A DNA stretch of 64,000 nt, taken from Vibrio sp. SNU_ST1 (GTDB lineage: Bacteria > Pseudomonadota > Gammaproteobacteria > Enterobacterales > Vibrionaceae). Each line of letters begins with the position of its first letter. Position 1 is the first letter of the stretch. The notes below the pieces were generated by a model. It ran no database searches, was not told the origin of the DNA, and saw only the letters and a list, made by a program, of their open reading frames with translations. Positions 26,387-36,013 of this stretch are shown here, one piece after another. The position numbers and the translations under genes are program-made. The stretch is taken from positions 310,001 through 374,000 of the forward strand of contig NZ_CP130748.1 in NCBI RefSeq assembly GCF_030563405.1, written 5' to 3'.

Positions 26387-27856
26387 ATGAGTGCTGAATT
26401 GTTGCTGAACGTGACCCCGAGTGAAACTCGTGTGGCCATGATTGAGGGGGGAGCTCTTCAAGAGATCCATGTCGAACGAGATGCTCGACGCGGGATCGTA
26501 GGAAATATCTACAAAGGACGTGTAAGCCGTGTTTTGCCTGGAATGCAGGCGGCATTTGTGGATATTGGCCTTGATAAAGCCGCTTTTTTGCACGCCTCTG
26601 ATATTGTCCCACACACTGAATGTGTTGCTGAGAATGAAAAGAAGCAATTTCAGGTTCGTGATATTTCAGAGCTTGTTCGTCAAGGGCAAGATATTGTCGT
26701 TCAAGTGGTCAAAGATCCTCTTGGTACCAAAGGTGCCCGTCTAACCACTGACATTACTTTACCATCTCGTTATCTGGTATTCATGCCGGGCGCAAGCCAC
26801 GTTGGTGTTTCTCAGAGAATTGATAGTGAGTCCGAACGCAACCGTCTAAAAAAAGTCGTGTCTCGTTACTGTGACGAGCACGGTGGCTTCATTATCCGCA
26901 CAGCAGCAGAAGGCGCAGACTCGAATGAGTTGGCACAAGATGCCGCATTCTTGAAGCGATTATGGCTAAAGGTGTTAGAACGTCGTGGCAAGCACAAAGC
27001 TCGTACTCGCTTGTATGGAGAGCTTTGCTTAAGCCAACGAATTTTACGTGATTTTGTCGGTACTGAATTGAGCAAAATTCAGGTCGATTCTCGTCTAGAA
27101 TATGAAAACCTAAAAGAATTTACTTCTGAATACGTGCCTGAGCTGACTGAAAAGCTTGAGTTGTATGAAGGTGATAAGCCGATCTTTGATATGTACGATA
27201 CCGAGAACGAAATTCAGCGTTCATTGGATCGTAAAGTTGAATTAAAGTCTGGTGGGTATTTGATTATCGACCAAACGGAAGCGATGACCACTGTTGATAT
27301 CAACACTGGCGCGTTTGTTGGTCGTCGTAATCTAGAAGAGACGATTTTCAATACTAACGTCGAAGCGACACAAGCTATTGCTCGTCAACTTCGCCTTCGT
27401 AATTTAGGCGGCATCATCATTATCGATTTTATTGATATGTTGTCTGAAGAACACCGTAAGCGAGTACTAACTTCTTTAGAAGCGGCGCTCGATAAAGACC
27501 GTGTGAAAACCAACATCAATGGCTTTACACAGCTTGGTTTGGTTGAGATGACTCGTAAACGTACCCGTGAAAGTATTGAGCATATTCTGTGTTCTAGCTG
27601 TCCAGCCTGTGAAGGGCGTGGCAGTGTGAAGACAGTCGAAACCGTTTGTTATGAAATTCTTCGAGAGATCACGCGAGTGAATCGCGCGTATGACGCCGAT
27701 AAGTTCGTGGTTTATGCGGCAGCAGCGGTTGCCGAGGCATTAGAGGGTGAAGAATCTCATGCGCTTGCTGAGCTTGAAGTCTTTATTGGTAAGCAAGTTA
27801 AAATCCAGGCTGAGCCTCTGTACATACAAGAGCAGTTTGATGTTGTTATGATGTAA
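26387..27856 (+). CDS. rng: Ribonuclease G
   Basis: 489 residues, matching the short RNase G (no C-terminal scaffold of RNase E). An S1 RNA-binding domain (about 35-128; GNIYKGRVSRVLPGMQAAFVD), the 5' sensor region, the DNase I-like catalytic domain with metal-binding aspartates (TVDINTGAFVG and IIDFIDML), and the zinc-link CSSCPACEGRG. Endoribonuclease acting on the 16S rRNA 5' end and on some mRNAs. 20 bp after maf with GAGGTGCACC as ribosome site. Confidence 0.97.
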   Translation: MSAELLLNVTPSETRVAMIEGGALQEIHVERDARRGIVGNIYKGRVSRVLPGMQAAFVDIGLDKAAFLHASDIVPHTECVAENEKKQFQVRDISELVRQGQDIVVQVVKDPLGTKGARLTTDITLPSRYLVFMPGASHVGVSQRIDSESERNRLKKVVSRYCDEHGGFIIRTAAEGADSNELAQDAAFLKRLWLKVLERRGKHKARTRLYGELCLSQRILRDFVGTELSKIQVDSRLEYENLKEFTSEYVPELTEKLELYEGDKPIFDMYDTENEIQRSLDRKVELKSGGYLIIDQTEAMTTVDINTGAFVGRRNLEETIFNTNVEATQAIARQLRLRNLGGIIIIDFIDMLSEEHRKRVLTSLEAALDKDRVKTNINGFTQLGLVEMTRKRTRESIEHILCSSCPACEGRGSVKTVETVCYEILREITRVNRAYDADKFVVYAAAAVAEALEGEESHALAELEVFIGKQVKIQAEPLYIQEQFDVVMM

Positions 27857-27866
27857 TGGATATTTT

Positions 27867-30800
27867 GTGAGCTCAAGCGTTACTCTGATTCTTCGTACAT
27901 GTCTATGGTTAGTGGTTACTCTCTTAGTAACACTAGCCATTGCTGTCACTACACTGCGTGTAGCCTTGCCCAATTTAAATAAGTATCAATCTGAAATTGA
28001 GCTTTGGGTAAACCAACATTCCGGTTTTGAGTTTTCTATTCAAGATGTGGGTGGTTTTTGGCGTAACACTCACCCCTCAATTGCTCTGCAAGGTGTTAAG
28101 GCTAGCCTTCCCAACGCAGAAGATGTGGCTTTCTCTGTTGAGCGTGTTGAAGTTGAGTTTGACTTGATTCAATCGGTCGTGCAGATGCGTCCGGTCGTGG
28201 CCGACTTGGTCATGAATCAAATGTATCTTGATATCCGCTCAATTGATCTATTTGCCGGGCAAAACGGTAAAGATGAACCTAAAGACCCCGGCTCTTCCAA
28301 GCGAGTGATACAGGAGCTGGACAATTTACTTCTAAAAACTTTGGTGGATGTGACCGCTAAAGATTCCTCTCTTCTATATCGCACTATCTCTGGTGAAGAA
28401 CGTCAGCTTGATATCGAAACTTTAAAATGGCAAAACTCAGGTAAACATCACCTTGCGGAGGGGGTAGTAAGTATTAAAGACGCTAATCTCAACTCTTTGT
28501 CAGTAAGTGCTAACTTTGTTGATGGCGGTTCTTTAGCTGATATGACGGGCGAGTTTTATGTCAGCGCGGATAGTATCTCAGTAATGCCTTGGTTAACTCG
28601 TTATATGCAGGCTGAATCCGGCATTGAGACGGGTACGGTGAGCTTGAATAGCTGGCTAACGCTACGAAATAGCAAGCCAGTTAGCGCTTACGTTGAGGTA
28701 TTACCTTCAGAACTGACTTGGAATGAAGATGGTCAACATGACTTGATGCTTGAGTCGGGTGTTTTTAAGTTATCACCAATTGATGGTGGATGGCAGGTAA
28801 ATGGTCACTCACTAAATCTAAGGACGGATGACAGGCCTTGGCCTGAACTTGATGTCGCTTTCAAGTGGAATAGAGGCCCGTGGGAACTTAATGTTTCTGA
28901 ACTTGATGTTGAAACCATTATCCCGTTGATTAAGTTGCTTCCAGATTCTTCGCAATCTACCCAAATGATCAATGCATTGGCTCCGGGCGGTATCGTTTCA
29001 GACATTCGCGTTGCGATGGGCTCTGGAATTGAAAGTTTGCGTTACTCTGCGAACTTTTCTGATTTGGCGATAAAACAATGGGAGTTAGTCCCTGGCTTTA
29101 GCCAAGTATCAGGGCATGTGTTTGGCTCGGCTTCGGAAGCGAAAGCCAGCTTATATGTTATTGATGATGTGTTTCCTTATGGTAATGTTTTCCAAGCGCC
29201 TCTGAATATCAAACAAGGTCAGGTTGATATTGTTTGGCAGCAAGATGAAAACGGCTGGAAACTGTGGTCGGACAAAATCACTGCAGCCACGCCAGATTTA
29301 CAAGTACTAGGTGCATTTCGCTTGGACTTTCCAAATAACGCTAGCCCTTATCTTTCTTTTTATGGTGAAGCGGACGCTTACAACGTCGGTGAAACATGGC
29401 GCTATTTACCGACATTGGCACTTGGCCAAGACTTAACCGATTACCTTTCAACGGCGATTCAAGCGGGTAAGGCCGACACCGTTAAATTACTTTGGCATGG
29501 TGAATTAGCCCAATATCCGTACACCAATCATGATGGTATTTTCCAAGTTTGGGTTGGCTTAGAAGACGCTAAGTTCAGCTTCGATACCGCGTGGCCATTG
29601 ATAACCGACCTTCAACTTGATCTGTTATTTGAAAATGATGCGATGTATTTAGACTCTCGTTCCGCTCAATTGATGGATGTGGCGGCAGATCGAATCACTG
29701 GTCGTATTCCTTATTTAGGGGAAGGCGGTCATATTGAAATTGAAGCTAAAGCAACGGCGTCTGGTAATGCAGTTCGAAATTACATGACTGCTTCGCCACT
29801 GGTGGATTCTGTGGGTGCTGCGTTAACCGCACTTAAAGTGAGTGGTGACGTCTCTTCTGAGTTCCAGCTTAATATTCCGTTTGATTCTGAACAAGAACCT
29901 AGAGCGTGGGGATATGCAGATCTGAGTGGTAACCATGTTGAGATTGAAGCTCCACCAATGGTGCTAGAGAACACCACTGGTCGTATTGAATTTGATAATG
30001 ATGTCGTGACAGCAAGTGGTCTTGCCGCTGATTTGCTTAATCAAGGTATCTCGGTTGATTTTAAAGGTCTTAATGATGGCTCTGGCTATGCAGTGGATCT
30101 TGATGTGTTAGGAGATTGGGACGTCAATCCTCTAAAGCCTTATGTCGGAGAGCAGTGGTTAAGCCGTTTGTCGGGTCATGCACAGTGGCAAAGTCAGATC
30201 GATATTCAACTTAATGATATTGGTTTTACTTACCAACTCGACTTACAGTCAGACCTCAAATACTTAGCGAGTGATTACCCATACCCATTAACCAAAAAGT
30301 CATTAGAAAGTGGTTCGGCCAGGCTACAAGCTTCGGGCAATCAAGAATCGATTACCGCGCGTCTGCAATTGCCGAGCACTAAATACCAAGCTGAGATTGA
30401 TATTTCCGGCGATGTTCCTGAATTAACGGCGACCAATTTAGTACTTGGTCGTGGTGGCTATAAAATTAGCCCCGTGGTAGGGCACCATGCCTTGATTCGT
30501 ACCGATAAGTTCAATGCCGATGACTGGCTGTCAGTAGTCATGGAGCCTGTGCAACCATCGGATGCTGCCCTTAGCCAGATGAACACGCCAACCATTCCAG
30601 CGCCACGTCGCATCACCTTCGAGAGCAAAGAGCTGATCTTAGGTGGTATTTCTTGGAATGATGTCGATTTTAGCGCTCGAAAAAACAAGCAAGCGTGGCA
30701 AATGGAAGTCTCTAGTCAAGAGTTAGAAGGTGATGTCAATTACTTGCCTCCTTATGATTTGACTGTTTCATTGGATCGCCTGCATCTGTTTGTTCCTGAG

Positions 30801-31739
30801 TGGAGTGACAAGAAAAACCAAGAGCAACTGCTACAGCGTAAGGCGCAAGAAGCACCATTGATCTCTGAGTTGGATAGAAAGCTCCATGATGCGATGCCGA
30901 ATTTGACGCTGACCCTGAATGACTTCTGGCTGCAAGGCTACAAGGTTGGCAAGGTCGATGTTGAAATGACGAGAAAGGAAGACCGCGTTGAGTGGAATAA
31001 GATTCAGGTTCGAAGCGGCGGAAATAAAGCGGATATCAGTGGCTGGTGGGAGTTGCAAGGCGATAAAAGTCAGTCATCGCTCACTCTTGATGTTGAAGGT
31101 GAAAACAACAGTGAGTTAATGGAGCGCTTCGGTATTACTTCCGGGATTCAAAAAGCGCCCTTTGAGTTAGAAGGACAATTGAATTGGGATGGTTCGCCTT
31201 GGGGGATCAAAATGGATACTCTTGATGGCAACGTTAAAACCCAATTTGGTAAAGGTATTATCTCGGATGTGAGTGGCGCAGCTCGATTACTGGGGCTGTT
31301 TAGCCTAGATTCGATTATCCGCAAGATGCAGCTAGACTTCTCGGACGTATTTGATGATGGCATGGCATTCAACAGCATCACAGGAACAGGCGAGATTCAA
31401 AATGGTATCTTCTTAACCAATGATCTGAACATGGATGCGGTTGCCGGTGAGATGAAAATAAAAGGTATCGCCAACCTCAATACACGCGAGGTCGATGCTG
31501 AAGTGAACTTCACCCCAGATATCACCTCCGGGATTCCAGTATTAACAGCTTTTGCGGTAACGCCTCAAACAGCGCTATACGTGTTAGCGGTGACTACAGT
31601 TATTTCACCGGTTGTTGAAGTCTTCACCCAAGTTAATTATTCGGTGAAAGGACCGTTGGATTCACCAACAGTGAGCGAGCTTTCTCGCAGTTCTGGAGAA
31701 TTCCAGTTACCAGAAAAACTCAGAAAATTAGCCGAATAA
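27867..31739 (+). CDS. yhdP: YhdP-family AsmA-like envelope protein
   Basis: 1290 residues, GTG start just after rng. An N-terminal membrane helix (about 10-30), a long periplasmic beta-rich bridge with repeats, and a C-terminal AsmA-like domain (ending ELSRSSGEFQLPEKLRKL). YhdP/TamB/YdbH are AsmA-family proteins implicated in phospholipid movement to the outer membrane. The rng-yhdP-nitrilase-tldD order is conserved in related bacteria. No frameshift was seen. Confidence 0.93.
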   Translation: MSSSVTLILRTCLWLVVTLLVTLAIAVTTLRVALPNLNKYQSEIELWVNQHSGFEFSIQDVGGFWRNTHPSIALQGVKASLPNAEDVAFSVERVEVEFDLIQSVVQMRPVVADLVMNQMYLDIRSIDLFAGQNGKDEPKDPGSSKRVIQELDNLLLKTLVDVTAKDSSLLYRTISGEERQLDIETLKWQNSGKHHLAEGVVSIKDANLNSLSVSANFVDGGSLADMTGEFYVSADSISVMPWLTRYMQAESGIETGTVSLNSWLTLRNSKPVSAYVEVLPSELTWNEDGQHDLMLESGVFKLSPIDGGWQVNGHSLNLRTDDRPWPELDVAFKWNRGPWELNVSELDVETIIPLIKLLPDSSQSTQMINALAPGGIVSDIRVAMGSGIESLRYSANFSDLAIKQWELVPGFSQVSGHVFGSASEAKASLYVIDDVFPYGNVFQAPLNIKQGQVDIVWQQDENGWKLWSDKITAATPDLQVLGAFRLDFPNNASPYLSFYGEADAYNVGETWRYLPTLALGQDLTDYLSTAIQAGKADTVKLLWHGELAQYPYTNHDGIFQVWVGLEDAKFSFDTAWPLITDLQLDLLFENDAMYLDSRSAQLMDVAADRITGRIPYLGEGGHIEIEAKATASGNAVRNYMTASPLVDSVGAALTALKVSGDVSSEFQLNIPFDSEQEPRAWGYADLSGNHVEIEAPPMVLENTTGRIEFDNDVVTASGLAADLLNQGISVDFKGLNDGSGYAVDLDVLGDWDVNPLKPYVGEQWLSRLSGHAQWQSQIDIQLNDIGFTYQLDLQSDLKYLASDYPYPLTKKSLESGSARLQASGNQESITARLQLPSTKYQAEIDISGDVPELTATNLVLGRGGYKISPVVGHHALIRTDKFNADDWLSVVMEPVQPSDAALSQMNTPTIPAPRRITFESKELILGGISWNDVDFSARKNKQAWQMEVSSQELEGDVNYLPPYDLTVSLDRLHLFVPEWSDKKNQEQLLQRKAQEAPLISELDRKLHDAMPNLTLTLNDFWLQGYKVGKVDVEMTRKEDRVEWNKIQVRSGGNKADISGWWELQGDKSQSSLTLDVEGENNSELMERFGITSGIQKAPFELEGQLNWDGSPWGIKMDTLDGNVKTQFGKGIISDVSGAARLLGLFSLDSIIRKMQLDFSDVFDDGMAFNSITGTGEIQNGIFLTNDLNMDAVAGEMKIKGIANLNTREVDAEVNFTPDITSGIPVLTAFAVTPQTALYVLAVTTVISPVVEVFTQVNYSVKGPLDSPTVSELSRSSGEFQLPEKLRKLAE

Positions 31740-31749
31740 GCCTTAAGAC

Positions 31750-31785
31750 ACTAGTCAGTTAAAATACACTAGTCAGCTAATATAC
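31750..31785. repeat. 18-bp tandem duplication between yhdP and the amidase gene
   Basis: ACTAGTCAGTTAAAATAC (31750-31767) followed directly by ACTAGTCAGCTAATATAC (31768-31785); 16 of 18 match. Confidence 0.85.
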
Positions 31786-31832
31786 GGTGCAATGCTGATT
31801 TCTGAATCATAATGAATGGAGGAGCGATACAC

Positions 31833-32645
31833 ATGGATTGTGTTGGGTTGATTCAAATGACATCAGGCCCTCGCCCTGACTTGAACTTTGATTATCTTGC
31901 TCAAGAAGTAGCAAAGTGCAAAGAGTTGGGGGCTAAGTGGGTTGTGTGCCCTGAAAACGCGTTAGTCTTTGGCAGTAAAGCCGACTATCACCAGTATGCT
32001 GAGCCTCTAAATGATGGCCCACTGCAAAAGAAAGTCTCTGAGCTAGCAAAGCTTTACCGAATTTGGATTGTTATTGGCAGTATGCCGATAAGCACAGCTA
32101 AAGGCGTGACGACCACAACCTTGGTGATTGATGATTTTGGTTGCTTAGTGGCCCATTACGATAAGTTACACATGTTTGATGTGGACGTTGCTGATGCACA
32201 TAAGTGCTATCGAGAATCGGATATTTTCACGCCCGGTGACCGAGTGGTAACAACGGAAACGCCTTTTGGTCGCTTAGGTTTGAGTATTTGTTATGATGTG
32301 CGCTTTCCGCACTTGTATTCAGAGTTACGCAAGCAAGGAGCACAAATCATAGTGGTACCGGCAGCTTTTACCGCAGTAACAGGGCAAGCTCACTGGGAAG
32401 CATTATTAAGATGCCGCGCGATCGAAACGCAATCGTGGATTGTCGCGGTGGGGCAAGGCGGAAATCACCCTTGCCAAAGAGAAACATGGGGACACTCAAT
32501 GGTGGTTGATCCATGGGGACGAGTGGTTGCACAGCTAGACCAAGATCCTAAAAGTATGGTGGTTGAGATAGACACATCCAGTTGCGAATCGATCAGGCAA
32601 AATATGCCAATCGCGCAGCATTCTCGATTTACCAATCAATTTTAA
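31833..32645 (+). CDS. Carbon-nitrogen hydrolase (nitrilase superfamily, Nit1/Nit2-like amidase)
   Basis: 270 residues from ATG 31833, with GGAGGA upstream; the ATG at 31812 has no ribosome site. Catalytic triad of the nitrilase fold: Glu in VVCPENAL, Lys in HYDKLHMFD, Cys in LSICYDVRFP. The signature QRETWGHSMVVDPWGRVV is Nit-branch. Members hydrolyse deaminated glutathione or omega-amides. It sits between yhdP and tldD as a likely operon member. Exact substrate unknown. Confidence 0.9.
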   Translation: MDCVGLIQMTSGPRPDLNFDYLAQEVAKCKELGAKWVVCPENALVFGSKADYHQYAEPLNDGPLQKKVSELAKLYRIWIVIGSMPISTAKGVTTTTLVIDDFGCLVAHYDKLHMFDVDVADAHKCYRESDIFTPGDRVVTTETPFGRLGLSICYDVRFPHLYSELRKQGAQIIVVPAAFTAVTGQAHWEALLRCRAIETQSWIVAVGQGGNHPCQRETWGHSMVVDPWGRVVAQLDQDPKSMVVEIDTSSCESIRQNMPIAQHSRFTNQF

Positions 32646-32664
32646 TTACAAATAAGAGCCATTT

Positions 32665-34110
32665 ATGAGCATCAATCAAATTGAAGAAGCGCTACTGAAC
32701 CCAACAGGGCTGACGGAGCAAAATATCGCAGATACACTGGCGAGCATTGCTACCCGCCAAATTGATTATGCTGATATTTACTTTCAGTCAAGCTGGCACG
32801 AATCTTTAGTGCTAGAAGACAGCATTATTAAAGACGGCTCTTTCAATATCGATTGTGGTCTTGGTGTACGAGCTGTCTCTGGTGAAAAAACCGGTTTTGC
32901 TTACTCTGACCAAATCCAATTGGATGGCCTTAAACAGAGTGCAATCGCGGCTCGCGGTATCGCTAAGCAAGGCCAAAACGGCAAGGTACAAGCTTTCAAG
33001 CGTAACTCTAACCAAGCTTACTATGATGCGGTAAACCCACTAGCAAGCTGGGAAAAACAGCAAAAGACAGAATTACTTAAAGCGCTTGATGCTTACATTC
33101 GTACTAAAGAGCCTATGGTGACTGAAGTATCGGTAAGCTTAAGTGGTGTACATGAGCAGATGCTTGTCGCGGCAACTGATGGTACTTTCGCTGGTGATAT
33201 TCGTCCGTTGGTTCGCCTGTCTATTAGCGTGCTTGCACAGAAGGGTGATCGTCGTGAGCGTGGCAGTGCCGGTGGCGGTGGTCGTTTTGGTTACGATTTC
33301 TTCTTAAGTGATGCTAACGGTTCTCAAGTTGCTTACCAATTCGCTGATGAAGCGATTCGCCAAGCATTAGTTAACCTTGAAGCGGTTGCTGCGCCTGCTG
33401 GTGCAATGCCTGTGGTTCTTGGTTCTGGTTGGCCGGGTGTTCTACTGCATGAAGCGGTAGGCCATGGTTTAGAAGGTGATTTCAACCGTAAAGAGTCTTC
33501 AGTATTTTCTGGCAAGATCGGCGAGCAAGTTACATCAAGCCTATGTACGATTGTTGATGATGGCACATTAACGGATCTACGCGGTTCATTGAACGTTGAT
33601 GATGAGGGGGTTAATGGTCAGTACAATACGCTAATCGAAAACGGCATCCTAAAAGGTTACATGCAAGATAAGCTGAACGCTCGTCTAATGGGTGTCGCGC
33701 CGACAGGTAATGGTCGTCGTGAGTCTTACGCGCATCTTCCAATGCCACGTATGACGAATACATACATGTTGCCGGGTGAACACACACCGGAAGAGATCAT
33801 TGCAACGGTTGAGAAAGGCATCTACGCACCGAACTTCGGTGGCGGTCAGGTTGATATCACATCAGGTAAGTTTGTGTTCTCAGCTTCTGAAGCGTACATG
33901 ATTGAAAACGGCAAGATCACTCACCCAGTGAAAGGCGCGACGCTAATCGGTTCTGGTATCGAAGCAATGCAGCAGGTGTCTATGGTCGGTAATGACCTAA
34001 GCATTGACCGTGGTGTTGGTGTATGTGGTAAGGCAGGTCAAAGTGTGCCAGTGGGTGTTGGTCAGCCAACATTGAAGCTAGACTCGCTAACCGTCGGTGG
34101 TACTGAGTAA
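32665..34110 (+). CDS. tldD: Metalloprotease TldD
   Basis: 481 residues, standard length. TldD pairs with TldE/PmbA to degrade unfolded or modified peptides (for example in microcin maturation and antitoxin turnover). The zinc site [11 protein letters not shown] (about 263-273) is present. N-terminal ligand domain with [10 protein letters not shown] and C-terminal [15 protein letters not shown]. 19 bp after the amidase gene; a strong terminator follows. TldE is not in this window. Confidence 0.97.
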   Translation: MSINQIEEALLNPTGLTEQNIADTLASIATRQIDYADIYFQSSWHESLVLEDSIIKDGSFNIDCGLGVRAVSGEKTGFAYSDQIQLDGLKQSAIAARGIAKQGQNGKVQAFKRNSNQAYYDAVNPLASWEKQQKTELLKALDAYIRTKEPMVTEVSVSLSGVHEQMLVAATDGTFAGDIRPLVRLSISVLAQKGDRRERGSAGGGGRFGYDFFLSDANGSQVAYQFADEAIRQALVNLEAVAAPAGAMPVVLGSGWPGVLLHEAVGHGLEGDFNRKESSVFSGKIGEQVTSSLCTIVDDGTLTDLRGSLNVDDEGVNGQYNTLIENGILKGYMQDKLNARLMGVAPTGNGRRESYAHLPMPRMTNTYMLPGEHTPEEIIATVEKGIYAPNFGGGQVDITSGKFVFSASEAYMIENGKITHPVKGATLIGSGIEAMQQVSMVGNDLSIDRGVGVCGKAGQSVPVGVGQPTLKLDSLTVGGTE

Positions 34111-34150
34111 AGCAGATTAGCCTCTGAAAAATCACTATAAAGATAAATTG

Positions 34151-34180
34151 AAAAGCGCCTCTATTGTGAGGCGCTTTTTG
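34151..34180. terminator. Bidirectional terminator between tldD and phoH-type gene
   Basis: AAAAGCGCCTC, loop TATTGT, GAGGCGCTTTT: an 11-bp stem with an A run on one side and a T run on the other, in a convergent gap. Confidence 0.92.
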
Positions 34181-34214
34181 CTTATAGGTTACTGGTTCTG
34201 TGAGCGCGCAGAGT

Positions 34215-35594
34215 CTACATGTTCTCTTCCGCGAACTCAGCCAGTCGGCTACGCACCACACCATTGAGGTGGATGTTGGCACTGCCTTCGAAGTTTTTAA
34301 AACGCTCGACCATGTAGGTGAGCCCCGAGGTCACAGGAGTTAGGTAAGAAGAATCTATCTGCGCTAGGTTTCCTGAGCAGACGATCTTGGTCCCTTCACC
34401 ACAACGGGTGATGATGGTTTTGATTTGTGAAGCGGTCAGGTTCTGACACTCATCCAAAAGCACAAACGCATTCTGAATTGAACGGCCACGCATAAAGTTA
34501 ATCGATTTGAACTGGATGTTGGCTTTATCACAGATGTACTTCATCGAGCCTTCTGTGCAGTGATCATTCTTGTGCAGCGCTTCCAGTGTATCGGTCACTG
34601 CAGCTAACCAAGGCAACATCTTCTCTTCCTCTGTACCAGGAAGAAACCCTATCGACTCACCTATATCAGGTGTGTTTCGGGTTACGATGATCTTATCGAA
34701 CTGTTTACGTTCAATAGTTTGCTCAAGTGCAGCAGCCATGGCTAACAGTGTCTTACCACTACCAGCAGCGCCAGTGAGAATCACCAGATCAATATCAGGG
34801 TCGAGCAGGGCATCGATCGCCATACCTTGGTAGACGTTTTTGGGGGTGATGTCCCATGCTCTGCGATTCATTAGTCTTTCGCGACTGAGGTCTCTTAGTG
34901 TAATGCTTTCAGTTTCAATCTCTTCGACTCGAGCGGCAAAGTCACTTTCTTCGTCAATCACATACTGGTTGAGAAAGGTTGGCTCGAACGGCGCTCTTGC
35001 TAAGGTGTGCAGCGTCTTTCCGCCTAAACTTCTGCTCTCGACATTATCGATACCATCCCAAAATGAGCCTTCCAGTTGTTGGAAGCCTTTGGTGAGGTAT
35101 TGGATATCATCAATCAATTGGTCGGTTTGATAGTCTTCAACAAAACGGACACCAGCGCCTTTAGCTCGTAAGCGCATGTTGATGTCTTTGGTGATGAGAA
35201 CCACTTCGCGTGGTGCGCGTTTATTTTGAAGATAGAGAACTGCGTTGAGGATTCGGTTATCGCCAGCTTTGTCGTCGGCGAAGGCCTTGATACTTTCTTG
35301 AAGTTCGTAATCTGCGAGTATTGAAATACTGCCAGAGGCGTTAATGTCTTTAGAAAAAGGGATGCCTTCCGATATTTGGTCTGGTGTGGCTTCCCTGAAT
35401 AAGTCTTCGAGAGTTCGAATCGCAACTCTCGCATCTCGAGCAACATCTCTTTTACTGTCTTTGATTCTGTCGAGTTCTTCTAGCACTGTCATTGGGATAA
35501 CGACATCGTGCTCTTGGAAAGAAAATATAGCGAAGGGTTCGTGAAGTAGGATATTGGTGTCTAAAACAAATAGCTTACGGTTGGTCTCGCCCAT
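34215..35594 (-). CDS. PIN-PhoH ATPase (PhoH2/YlaK-type)
   Basis: 459 residues from ATG at 35592-35594 (AAGGAG upstream on the minus strand; an earlier in-frame start at 35633 lacks one). N-terminal PIN ribonuclease-like domain (LDTNILLHEP; Glu in VLEELDRIK; Asp in AGDNRIL; later Asp in LITKDINMRLRA), residues 1 to about 145. A C-terminal PhoH ATPase has Walker A GAAGSGKTLLAM (about 274) and Walker B VLLDECQNL. Known PhoH2 proteins have RNase and ATP-dependent unwinding activity; role in Vibrio is open. Here it is convergent with tldD and divergent from rapA. Confidence 0.92.
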   Translation of the reverse strand: MGETNRKLFVLDTNILLHEPFAIFSFQEHDVVIPMTVLEELDRIKDSKRDVARDARVAIRTLEDLFREATPDQISEGIPFSKDINASGSISILADYELQESIKAFADDKAGDNRILNAVLYLQNKRAPREVVLITKDINMRLRAKGAGVRFVEDYQTDQLIDDIQYLTKGFQQLEGSFWDGIDNVESRSLGGKTLHTLARAPFEPTFLNQYVIDEESDFAARVEEIETESITLRDLSRERLMNRRAWDITPKNVYQGMAIDALLDPDIDLVILTGAAGSGKTLLAMAAALEQTIERKQFDKIIVTRNTPDIGESIGFLPGTEEEKMLPWLAAVTDTLEALHKNDHCTEGSMKYICDKANIQFKSINFMRGRSIQNAFVLLDECQNLTASQIKTIITRCGEGTKIVCSGNLAQIDSSYLTPVTSGLTYMVERFKNFEGSANIHLNGVVRSRLAEFAEENM

Positions 35595-36013
35595 AGCATC
35601 TCCTTGCCGACGTGCGGCTTGCCTTGCATTCATTGAACGTAGATTAAGCTCATATAAAGGTTAGTATCTGATTCTAGTGATAGTCAACAACTCACCTAAA
35701 CTTCATTTGAGAGCTGCATTCTGCTCTCCATAGAATAACCATGATTTTTTGACAGTTTGATTGCACTTATGAAAACAGAAAAAAAGTATGAAATCGTCTC
35801 CTTTAGGCGTGACCTAAATCACAGCATCGAGTAAGATTAGCGACCTTTTTCTGCAGCATTTTCTCAAGATATTTATTATTAAGAGCGCACTTAAAAAGTG
35901 GCTGCAAACTAGGCATTTTTGGCTATATTTTTAGTTCAAGATCAATAACGTTCTTGTTTAAAATTGCAGTTAGAAAGACCAAATTCCAACTATAAGATTG
36001 AGGTAGTCGATTC
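35595..36013. promoter_or_regulatory. Divergent control region of phoH-type gene and rapA, with a CRP-like site
   Basis: 419 bp of AT-rich DNA. The one clear motif is CGTGACCTAAATCACA at 35808-35823, matching CRP consensus GTGA-N6-TCAC. It lies about 210 bp from either start, so which gene it serves is unclear. No small ORF, hairpin terminator or repeat stands out in the rest. Confidence 0.45.
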
